A program made the translations under genes and the position numbers. From NCBI RefSeq assembly GCF_018687715.1, contig NC_056757.1, positions 28,067,501-28,131,500 on the forward strand: a DNA stretch of 64,000 nt. Direction: 5' to 3'. This stretch comes from Carya illinoinensis. Lineage: Eukaryota; Streptophyta; Magnoliopsida; Fagales; Juglandaceae. Positions 21,803 to 32,800 of the stretch are shown in pieces; within the stretch, counting starts at the first letter, position 1, and each line of letters begins with the position of its first letter. The notes beneath the pieces are model-generated. The model was not told where the DNA came from, searched no databases, and saw nothing but the letters and a program-made list of their open reading frames with translations.

Positions 21803-23903
21803 GTAACCCATTTTGCTAGTGATTGTTACCTTCATGGTCTTCCAATGTACTTTTGTCAGATTACTGCTGATTTCAACGCCATCTGATATCTGAGTTAGTG
21901 GCTTTCTCCTTTTGTATTATTGGCTTGTAACATTATGTATTGAAAATGGAATCCACAACGAATTTAGGATTCTTTGCTTTATTTCATTTAGCATAATAAA
22001 AAAGTAGTGTTTTTTTTTTTTTTTTAACATGATAGTGCTTAATCGTTGCATTCGCATGCATATCAGTCTAAATTGGTTTTTTCCTTCCTGTTTGCAGTAT
22101 AATCTCACTAAGTTGTTAATTTCATTGAGTAATAGACGATGCTTATGATCTTGGATTCCTTGGCTGCTAACTTAGGTTTGTTGCAATGAACAAAATGTAT
22201 AGTATAGTACATCTGCTTCAAAGTATTTCAACATAGCTAGCGTTCCAGTTGGGTATACCCTTTGGTTGTTCGTTTGTGCTCCATTTCGCTGTAACCTTCA
22301 AGCCACAATAGGGACTTTTTTTTATTTTTGTGATTAGTAATAGAGACTTCTTTTATGTAACTGATACAACTGGCTGCTATGGTTTCGTGGAGAACAGTGT
22401 TGGTAAATCCTATCTTCCTGAAGTTCCCTAACAGGAACTCTGTATGAGCAAATGTGGTGTATATCAGTATATAGTCTTTCTTCAAAGATTTTCAGTTCTT
22501 AAAGAAATTGAAGTTCCGGACTTGTAGCAAAAGGAAGCAATTCTCTGCCAATACGGTAAACCATCAGGAAGCATGTTGCCCCTGCCTTTATGCTGCCGTG
22601 CTTCTAAAGGATTTGGAATTCATCATTTTCTTCTATCGAATTGCTGTAATTGATCTTTCAATATCTGTGCTCATGATGGCATTTTGTTGAATAATAAATA
22701 ATTGCATTGTTTCTGATCTTTCTTAGTCTGGCTTTTCATGCACCCGTACGTGGGTCTCATTTTTTTTCTTTCATCTACTGCCGCATTTCTACTTATCAAA
22801 TAGACACCTACATTGTTCCTTGGTTGCCAAACATCCTGTTTAGAAGCATTGCTAATGTTGTTCTCTTGATATGCTTCTTATTAAAAGGTTTACTATGATG
22901 TGTGTTTTGTTTTTTGTTTTTTTGATTGACAATGGGTGTCTGAGAACAAAGTCTTGACTAATCCCGAGGATACAAAGGCTCTCGACAATGAGTTACGTAC
23001 ATCTTGTTAGTGTTGAAAACTTTATTTATTTCAATTTATTTTCATGAAAAGATATTTGGAAATTAAAATATATAATACAAAATATAGAGGACATATGAAA
23101 ACTTCAAAAAACAATTGTTGTTACGTCTTTCTCTCTTCCTGCGACTAGTTTTAGACTTTAGTTTACAGAGAGGCATAGGGTACATTTAATATTCCCATTT
23201 TATTGATCTGGCGTTAGTTGACAGCCTAGGTTGGCCATGAACTCTTGTCAAATATATTTCATTTGTTAAAAGTCAACTTCTTATACTGCAATTCCTGTGG
23301 TAGTTGCATGTCACAGACAAATTGAAAAGTTTATGAACAATCGCTGAAATCATTTTGCAGTGGACCAGGTTAGGGAACTTTGTGGCTGATTCCTTCCTAT
23401 TTGGTTTCATGTTCTCTAAAGATCAGCTAAGAATATTGCTGAGCCCACCCTGTTTTCTTTTTCCATATTCACACTAATCTCTCTACCCATCATAGACAAA
23501 GAAACAACTAACAAGTATAGAAAAAGACACTTTCTTTGAAATAGAATGTTCTTAATCTAACGGCAACCGTAAAGGGATGAACTCTTTATCGGATCTTGAT
23601 CTTCGACGGAGGCTAATGTAGGTGCAGAGGGTGACAAAGATTAACATAGAAAAGGAATTCATGCCTAATTAAGCACCCTGAGAACACAGTTATGCAGATA
23701 TATAAAAATAGGACAATGCTTAATCTGATATGAAGAACTGGATGCAGTCACCAGTATGATATATTAGCATCCTTCTTATAAAACAAATTATATGTATCTC
23801 TCTCTGTTTATATTTTCTGATGCTCAAGAAGATGCTGCCGAGGAGCAGGTGAGATGCAGATCCTAAAGTAAATATCTAGTTGCTGGATGCTGCATATGAT
23901 CAT
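21803..23903. other. intergenic between XXT and the membrane-protein gene
   Basis: XXT 3'UTR sequence should occupy the first few hundred bases. A block at about 22905-23000 (TTTTTGATTGACAATGGGTG...TAATCCCGAGGATACAAAGGCTCTCG) resembles part of a tRNA-derived SINE I recall from plants. The remainder has no coding signal. Confidence 0.35.
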
Positions 23904-26095
23904 TCAACCAATTCGGAGCACGGGAACCCTGCGTCGTGCCAATAATACTTCATCCATTTGCGCAATGTGGAGCAAGAGCTGCCCGATTTTCTGCAGGGAA
24001 AATTGGATTTATGGTTAGAACAAGTATAAAGATGGATTCCCTGCCCACACCGAGACAAAGGGCCTTTATCATCGATTTGGATGATACAACATTACATGAA
24101 ATCGATGAGACAACATTACACCGTCTCCAAAATTTTATACGAATGGCATTAAAGAGTCTTCTACAGTGTCTCCAAAATTGTACACCAACAGTATCAAGGT
24201 CTTTGGTTTCACAAATTTTTTGAATAATCTCATCTCATTTCATCTCATCTCAACATTTAAACATTATTCAAACACAAACATTTTTCAATTTCAAATTTGC
24301 AAATATAATATTTTAACTCTTTTAACTTTATAATTTTTTTATTTTTTTTCTCATTTCTCAAACTCTTCACTCAAACCATTTATTACTATTCACAAATTAT
24401 CTCATTATTATTTATATTTATTATCTTATCTCATTTGTATAACCAAACAAAAGCCTGAATGTTGTATGATTTGCATGTTTCTTTTTCGAATTTCAGCATT
24501 GAATTGAGAAGCCTCTGAGCGTTATGAATGGCTATGCAAAGAAGGAGGGAAAGAGAGAGGGAGAGGTTGATGAAAATAATAAAATAGTATGATTAAGAGT
24601 GAACAGTGAGTAGCCAACAATGGAGTGCGCCCAAGAATTACTATAGCTTAAGTTTTGAGCTTTGGACCTTTGGCTAGTCCAATGTGGAGGCTTTTTCTCA
24701 CATCTAGCTAAAGTTTGAAATTGCATTGGCTAGGCCAGTCTCACCAAATTTTGACTAGAAAATTTACTTTTATAAGCCAACCACTTTTTATTAACATCAA
24801 ATAACAAACTCTCCAAATTTATTATTATTTTATTAAAATATTGACTTTCACCACTTTAGCCAATCCTTGGGATTGTCTTATATATATATATAAATAATTT
24901 GTTCTATCTTTTATATGGAGGGATTGAGTGGTGCCCAAGACACACCACAAGTAGCCCAACTTGCATGCCCATGTATGAATAATTTTTCTCATCATCCACA
25001 CCCCACATCCTATGAAAAACATCCATATACCTTATAAAAAAAAACTCTCACATCTTATAAAAAGTTAAGTGTGGAATGTGTGATGTGAATAATGGCTGAT
25101 TTATAGCAAAACTCGTCCAAGTATTTGGCATACAAAATACAACAGCCAATCAATCCCAATTTATTGGAGCGCCATGAATAAAGTGGGAAGGAATATTTTA
25201 TGAATAAAATATGATTTGACCAACAACTTGAGACATAGATGAGAACCCTAGAAGAATGTGTCACAAGTTGCTAACTGTAGGCATAATTAATTTGTTAGAC
25301 AATTCTCAAATTTTCAATCAAAAATTGAATATATGATACAAGGCATTTCGATTTTAGATCCTAGAATCCTCGATCATGCACAATCTAGGTGTATTGAACA
25401 TTAGTAATGATCTAGTCAAAGTTTGACTATAATTTGATTAAAAAATTTACTTTTTAAGCCAACTTTAGCTTAGCTATAGTTTTAATTTTGGCCATTACAC
25501 TACTAATGCTTTATAGAGAGTGAAAGAACACTCTCAGAAAGAGAGTTAAAGAACAAACCTCGTCTTTCTCTCTGATAAGAGAAAATAAACTAAGCCTGCT
25601 CTCTTGGTGGACTCCTTGACGCCGCCGCTGCACCCTCACGTACAAGAAAGACAGCAACACCGCCGCCACCACTCCGGTCACCGATGCAATCGACCAAAAC
25701 CCGCCGGAACACACCGCGCAGCTACGAACCCTGGAAGCCAAATGGAAGATTCCAGTCCTCAGAATCTCAAAACGCACTCCCCAACGCCTCCCTATCTCGT
25801 TAGTGGCCACCCGGAGCGGCGGCAACCTTCGATATTCCTCCTCTTCAACTTCAGAACCCGACGAAGAAGACGACGACGACAAAGAACGAGGTTCCGAACT
25901 TGTGACTGCAGGGGCTTGAAGATCCTGTTGAGTTACTTGCAGTTGTAGTCCTTCGTGGTGGCTAGGAGGGAAGACGAAGGAGCGGTCTTTGTTGAAGTCG
26001 AGGTAGTTGTCTCTGATAACCGCCATGTCTATTCCCACAGGGGATTGGATTTGCTGCCATTCGTCCAAGGATTCGGGAACCTCGGCACCGTTCAT
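23904..26095 (-). CDS. small single-pass membrane protein (DUF6821-like), two exons
   Basis: Exon 1 is 26095-25559 (179 codons) and exon 2 is 23990-23904 (28 codons plus stop), 207 aa in total. The donor GAG|GTTTGT at 25558 and the acceptor TTCCCTGCAG ending at 23991 join in frame as REKDE|KIGQLLLHIAQMDEVLLARRRVPVLRIG. I recognise that ending from a plant family of unknown function. Visible features: an acidic, Ser-rich N-terminal half (RSLSSSSSSSGSEVEEEE, about 70-87), one TM helix (about 134-153, WSIASVTGVVAAVLLSFLYV), a basic cluster (QRRRQ) and a C-terminal amphipathic helix. The ATG is the first in frame. The 1568-bp intron carries a MITE (24198-24455). DUF6821 membership is recall; the role is unknown. 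Confidence 0.85.
24198..24455 (-). repeat. MITE family A copy in an intron
   Basis: It starts GGTCTTTGGTTTCACAAA and ends ATCTCATTTGTATAACCAAACAAAAGCC. Inside are ATCTCATCTCATTTCATCTC and ATTATTCAAACACAAACATTTTTC. It is the reverse orientation of 34868-35237. Confidence 0.7.
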
Positions 26096-26659
26096 TTCTT
26101 GGAATGGTCGGGGTGACACCACCAATAGAACAAGTGAGATTCATATATTCATGCTCGTCAGCTAGTTCTATAACTCAATGCCATAGTTTTATGGATAGAG
26201 ATATTCCTCTCCGTATCTGAGGATATCGATTATCGTGTAAGAAAATATCTAGGATGGAAGATTTTCCATAAAAAAGATAGCAGGAAATACAAAAAAAATT
26301 AAAAAAAAAAAAACTCAGAAAGGTCCCTCCCAAAAAATGCATTTCTTGAAAAGTGACCGGAGGCCAGAAATTGTTTCTGCTGCGAGCCTCTTGGGCCTCG
26401 AGTCTCGACAGTGCACGGCTTTGGATTTAGATATGGTGGGCCAATGCTTTGCTAACATCCAGCTCAACTTGTGAATTTAAAGTTGGGGCTAGATATTGTC
26501 ACGAATTAAGTTATAAATATTAATATTTTTTAATTTTATGGAGATAAATTTATTTTTTTTAAATTGAGATAAATTTATAGGTTAGAAGTGAAGATCTAAC
26601 TCTGATTGTAATTTTGCATCTAGAAAGTAAAAAAGATGTTATTTCTAAAGAAAAAGATT
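26096..26659. other. upstream of the DUF6821-like gene
   Basis: This is the 5'UTR and promoter side of the gene ending at 23904. The sequence is mixed. I see no clear TATA box or other gene. Confidence 0.35.
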
Positions 26660-26815
26660 AAGGGCTAGTTTGGATAAATACTCTACTATTATTTAATATT
26701 TTATTATTATTTTTTACATATTTTTTGTTATTTTTTATTATTATTTACTATTATTTAATATTTTTTTATTTTTTTATTACTATTCATAGAATATATGAGA
26801 TCATCTCACTCCTAA
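26660..26815. repeat. MITE family A short copy
   Basis: It begins GGGCTAGTTTGGATAAATAC and ends ACTATTCATAGAATATATGAGATCATCTCACTCC. The middle is reduced to TTATTATTTTT-type sequence. Confidence 0.45.
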
Positions 26816-26908
26816 AAACAAGCTAAAATTAATGAGATTACGAAATATATAACATTTTTAAGTTGGATTGGAGGGAATTTTTTTTGAATTATTTAAAAAT
26901 GTATTAAA

Positions 26909-26932
26909 TATATATATATATATATATATATA
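26909..26932. repeat. (AT)n microsatellite
   Basis: About twelve AT units. Confidence 0.9.
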
Positions 26933-26959
26933 TTTTAGATACATGACAAGTACGTATTT

Positions 26960-27445
26960 TTTTAAGAGAACTGTTAGATATATAAAAAAATCTTATAAAA
27001 GAATTTCATACACTGATGTAGTGCATTATTATTATGCAACATCTCTCTTTCTTTCTCCTCCTTTCTATGTGCCTCTCCCCTCCCTCCCTTTCCCTTGCTG
27101 ATGTTTTCTGCCCCCAAGATGGTTCTTGACAACCCTAACCAACAGACAATGGTCATTGGCCAAGCATGTTGCGACCATCTCGACTAACTAATATTGATCG
27201 TCGACCACGATACAGTATACGACAAGCTCACGACACCTATCAATGGGTTCTACCCACCCTAATTTAGTTCTCAACCACCATGGAGGGTATGAAGAGGGGG
27301 TAGAAAGAGAGGAAAAATGGGAGGAGGGGAGGGGAGAGGCACGTGAAAAGGGGAGAAAAAAAAAAAAAAAAAAAAGAGGACATTACCACATCAATATGTG
27401 ATTCTTTTGTAGGATTTTTCTATGAAAAATGATAGAATTATTACT
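26960..27445. repeat. long inverted-repeat MITE
   Basis: The left arm has AAAATCTTATAAAAGAATTTC...CACTGATGTAGT, then TATGTGCCTCTCCCCTCC. The right arm, reverse-complemented, has AAAATCCTACAAAAGAATCAC...ATTGATGTGGT, then ACGTGCCTCTCCCCTCC. The arms exceed 100 bp and include a pyrimidine-rich tract that pairs with the purine-rich tract at 27283-27376. The core (about 27100-27280) is unique. Confidence 0.7.
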
Positions 27446-27662
27446 ATTTTATTACCTATTTATTATTTATTTTATATATATATTTTTTAATAAGCCTATA
27501 ACTACTCTTCTTTTATACCATTTTCTTTTTTTAATTATAATAAATTAAAAATCTCGCGATCCGATGACATTTGGTGGATGTTTGACATTCAAGTGCTCGT
27601 ACCTAAACAAATTGGCTTGTCGACAAAATTTGAATTTCTCGAAGGGAAAAAAAAAAAAAAAG

Positions 27663-27842
27663 GCTTTGCTATATACAATCAGTAAATGCAATCAACGTGC
27701 AGTCGGCTATATGGAATGAATAAAAAAAAATTATAAATATTCAGGAGAACATACATGAATAAAAAAAGTTATAAAAATAATTTTTTTTCATGTAGGTCTT
27801 GTATTAATTCATTTTTTTACAACCGACTGCATCTACCGACTG
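27663..27842. repeat. MITE-like palindrome (family D)
   Basis: The left end CAATCAGTAAATGCAATCAACG and the reverse complement of the right end (CAGTCGGTAGATGCAGTCGGTTG) agree over about 22 bp with a few changes. The core is AT-rich. Confidence 0.55.
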
Positions 27843-28199
27843 AAAAAAAAAAAATTTTAAAAAAAATGACAGCTAACTCATGTCGCTCGTTGACTGGCAG
27901 TTGTAAGCCGTTGACCAGTACCTACTGTTCGTTTCCGCCAAAACCGAACTCCCCAAAACAACCTCGATCGATTCGAATACACCAGAAAATATCCGATTCA
28001 TCCGAGTCATTTTTACTCCCAGCGTCAGGAAATAAACAAAAATAATTGGATTTATACGCTAAACCGATACGATACGGAGCATCTGCTGGCGTTTTCTTTC
28101 GGTCAGCAAGATTGCAGGGGCATTTTTGGCAACACGAATCAGCAGCAACTAACACAGAAATAAGAAACATCTGCATCCTATAAGAGTCGGTTTTGGAAC

Positions 28200-29867
28200 T
28201 GATTTAGATTTTTGGCAAACAGTAGTTGGGTTCACTTCGCTTCACAGTGCGAACAACACCAGGTTCTAATCTCTTTCTCACTTTTGTATACTTGCCATGC
28301 TTATTGTTGTTCTTTTTTCTTCTTTTGATTGGTTGCTGTTATTTTTTAGGTTTCTTTCTTTATTGCATTCGTTTCTTATGCTTCTTGAACTTGACTTTGC
28401 ATAATCATTGAGCTCTGAATCCAAATCAAGTATATAGGTATGTTGGCTCTAGCTTGACTGTTTGAGATTGACAGAAACATTGAGAGTTACGGATTATAAG
28501 CATGCGATTTCACCGGGCATTTCTCCGGTTTTGAACTGAAAAGCTCCTCTGACCTTGCCAATTTTTTATACCTTTACTCCGGCATTTTGATCCTCGTCGA
28601 GACCCCGTTCTACTGGGATTTTTCAGCAGTTTTGCCTGCAAGCCATCTTGCTTATAAACTTCAGTGAAAAGAGTAGAAAAAGGAAAATGAACAAGCAAGA
28701 TCTCTCATTTTAGATACTGACTCGGATTTATTCCTTGCATAAAGAGTTGATAGATTTGTTGATCGCTTGCCTTTTTGTTTTGTGAAGTTATCTCGCAATC
28801 TGTGTTGCAAAATGCAGAACAGTCATGTAATCGGGCATGATGGATGCTATCGAGTGAGTTGTGGGGGTCACCGTCCTAGAATTGTGTTGCACTATAGATC
28901 AATAGAACTTAGATTGTGCAGATATCAGTTGTTACCGATATAAGGCATAGGCATACAAGTATTTTCCAATGACGTCAATGCTAAGTCAAACTTTTTTTTT
29001 TTTGAAGTATTTCTTTTCCCTAAAATGGCTTTGATATAGATTAGGCTCCCTTCCTTGAGCATCATCTATATAGGTTTTGTGTTACTTGAATTTTAATTAA
29101 GTTTCACTTGGAGAGTTCCAAAATCCAATTTAATATGGGTCACCATGGTGTGTGTGTGTGCACGTCATATGTGATACGCACACACATAACAATACGCCAT
29201 ATAATTTCTTGTGGATATTTGATTGTGTGATATTGCCAACATCTCAGTTCCAAGGTAACTTGTTTACCTTTGTCAATAATTTTAGCTTCCTTATTATAAA
29301 CTGTGGATTTCAACTGCCCATATCGTATATTGGTGGTTGATTTCATTCATAATACCGCATTAATATGTCTGTGTCATCAACTTAGTTTGGCTTCCCTTCT
29401 ATGTCAATGGAACATGTAAATCGCTTACACTATGGGATTTAGTTACAGTTGTTTAGTCTAAACAATCCTTGTTGCTTTCATGGTGAATTATGACGTAAAG
29501 GCTAATTAGGTTCACTTCCATCTGATTGATGAGTTGGATGGATTGATTTTGCTTAGGAAAGCATCTCTAGGCTGTATTGATGACAATGGTTGCACTTAAC
29601 AGTAAACACACCCTTGCAATTTTTCTAATGCATCCATCTGTTTTAGTTTTTGAATGTATTGAACATACAGCAACACCCTGCTGTATCTCATAAATTTTCA
29701 TTTGTGCGCTTGACACACATGCACACATATTGTTATTGTATGTTTTTTACAGCTTTTAACTTAAGTTGGATGTGAACTTTATACCAGTATCCTCAAGCAT
29801 TCATGCTTGGTGCAGTTTGGTGGATGATAGATCATCTAATTCGAGGCCTTGAGATTTCTCTGAAGAA
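28200..29867 (+). other. inferred 5'UTR and first intron of the OSCA gene
   Basis: An acceptor-like TTGGTGCAG ends at 29815, 52 bases before the ATG at 29868. A possible leader ends ACAACACCAG|GTTCTAAT near 28261. That would give a 5'UTR intron of about 1.55 kb. This is inference from splice-like signals only. The rest has no coding signal. Confidence 0.4.
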
Positions 29868-32800
29868 ATGCTTGTATCTGCTCTTTTAACATCTGTTGGA
29901 ATAAATTCTGGGCTATGTGTTTTATTCTTCACATTGTACTCTATTCTAAGGAAACAACCAAGTAATTATGACATTTATATACCCCGCTTGCTGGTTGATG
30001 GAACTTCTAAACGGAGAAGTCATTTCAATCTTGAAAGGCTGATACCTTCTCCTGGTTGGGTGAGAAGGGCGTGGAAGCTTTCTGAAGAGGAACTACTGTC
30101 ATCCTCAGGCTTGGATGCTGTGGTCTTTATGCGTATCATAACCTTCAGGTAATACGGGTCGTTCACAGCTGTTTTCTTCTCATTTCATTCATCTAATTTT
30201 GTTCTTAGTTTGCATGTTTACTTTTTGAGGGGAGAAAGAATTCCCTTTGCTTAAATTTATTGGACTAGATTGAATTAATTTCAGGCCACAGTGGCATGCA
30301 AATACATTCAGATGTACTGTTGTTGACCAAATGAAGAGAGGTGCTTAGTTAAAGACTCCATGGATTGTAGGTGTATTGCACTCTTAACAGAATGCAACAG
30401 AAAGAAAGGTTCAGATATTAAATAATAGATGCTTAAGAATCAAAAGAAAAATGATGAAGAACCAAAAAATAAAAGGTGAAGACCCAATTCTCATGTGTGC
30501 CAAATGAGGGTTGGCAAGACTGATATGGGTGGCACCTTCTGTTTACTGTGACTCCTCATCTTTCTTGGCAGTCTTCTTAAATCTCTTTCCTTTTGTACCA
30601 TTATAGAGCACTGTTTGACCGTTGTTGTTGCTTTTGATGTTGATATCCAGCATTTGAATTGGTTTTTCGTTTTTTGCTTTTTCACCCTTTCCACTTCTAT
30701 TATCTTTGGCTCAGTGTTATGCTTATTATGTGAATGCTGCAGCTTGAAAGTATTTTTGGTTGCTGGGATCATTGGGATCTTTGTTCTACTTCCAGTGAAC
30801 TGCACAGGAGATCAGCTTGAAGATATTGACTTGGTTGATATTTCAAATAATTCTCTGGATGTATTTTCTATTTCAAATGTAGAAACCGGCTCAAAAAGGT
30901 GAATGTTACCTCAGAATTTAACTTTTACATGAAGCAGGGCCTGGAGGGAAGTAGTTCAGAATACTGCTAAAGCCTACTAAAGAGTGAGGGAAGCACACAT
31001 GCATTTGGCAGTGGCTTTCAGCCATGTCAAGCCCAATCTACCAGTCCTTTTTCGGATTCTAGTGTAGCAAGTATTGGTCCAGTGTCATGTAGCTTGACAA
31101 GATTTTTTTTCTTTTGTGTGAGAGTAGTTTACTCTACCATGCTGTTCCCTTTTCAATTGCTTCAACATTATGAGCTCAGATACAAAATCTCAAAAGAAGC
31201 AGTCTTGATTCCATGGACCATAATTTACCATATATCTCAAATCTTATTTGTTAAATGATGAAGATTCTCTTTTTGTTTTTGAACTGTTATTTTGGAGGAT
31301 TGAAAGTAAAGACTTTGATGGTTAAGTTTATGTTTTTTGTGTGGAAGGTTTCCTTTATAAACATCAGTTAGATGCACTTATAATCATTTTCCATGGTTAG
31401 TAGTCCAATTGTCATTTTGGATGTTGCAATCTTTCCAGTTGACTCCTGTTTTGATTGATTCCAGCTGCCTTTTCTTTATAATAAATCAACTTTGATTTTA
31501 TTTATTATCAATGTTTATATTTTAACTCATGCAATAGCAAACATCAGGTTTAGAAAAGCGCTTGGTAGTTCTACAATAGATGCTTGTTATTATTGTATGA
31601 GGTTGATGTTTGAGATACTGGCTACCACTCTCAGCATTAAAATGTCTAGAGCTGGATCATATAAATCTAGATATTTCTGACATTTGAATTCCGATGATGA
31701 ACTAATTGATTGTGGAGTTTTACATCTACGTTGGCCCTTAGCCTAAACCAAATTGTAAATTGATCAGCCACATATAACTGAAGCAAACACTGAATATGAA
31801 AGCTATCCGTTATCCCTCCACCATCACTCACTCCCTAACTTTTTGGGGAAAAGTCAATTACCTGGGTCATTTCAGTGCACATTTCTTTTCTTTTTCTTCT
31901 GATTGCATCATGAATAAGATCTAGTGGGTACAATAGTGTTCCCAATTATTTTAGGCTTTCTTTCCATGTCAACTGGCATTCTGGGTATTGAATAAAACCT
32001 CCATGCTAATTAAGCAGCCCGGTGATCTTGGGTAGTTTTGTTAAAAAAAAAAAAAAGAAAAAGAAAAAGAAAAAAGAACTTCATATCTTCTTCAAGTATG
32101 AAATATTTGTTGGGAGAAGCTTAAAATTTTTTGTTTTTTGCAGGTTATGGGTTCACTTCTGCGCTGTGTATATTCTCACCATTTTTGTCTGCTATCTACT
32201 ATATTATGTAAGTCAAGTTTGTGAGGTTCTACTGATCTATCTCAATGACTAGATAATAATCCAAAGCCCTATGCCTTTTAATTGAGATTGGAATCTTAAT
32301 AATTCTACAACTGGGACATTATCACGGGGATAGGGAGTGTCAAAGCCGGGGTGACATATTAGTTTTATGTCTTGTTGGTAGATCTTTACACATCACATAT
32401 TGGAAAGGAAAGTAATGACCACAGCTTCTGAATATGATGGTATTGACCTGGCATTCTTCTAAAGTTACTAGTTAAATTGTGTGGACTCCTAGCAAATGAA
32501 GAGAAATGGAAAAATATCTAAATGAAGGCAACTACGGTTATAACAGTCCTACAAGAGCCAAAACTTGACTTAGTTACTGATCTTCATCTGTTTCTGCAGG
32601 AATATAAATATGTTTCTTCAAAAAGGATTGCTTATTTTCATTCATCCAAGCCTCAGCCACATCAGTTCACCATCTTAGTTCGTGGTATCCCTGTTTCTGT
32701 TGGGAGCAGCATCAGTGACAGTATTCAGAGCTTTTTTACAGAGTATCACCCTTCAACATATCTGTCACATATGGTTGTTCGTCGGACAAACAAGCTTCGG

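Noticed and set aside
23936..24223. 95-codon + strand frame (MPIILHPFAQCGARA...)
   Set aside because: It overlaps exon 2 of the membrane-protein gene on the opposite strand and matches nothing I know.
25604..25948. 114-codon + strand frame opposite the membrane-protein gene
   Set aside because: It is antisense to exon 1 of the gene at 23904-26095 and shares no family features.
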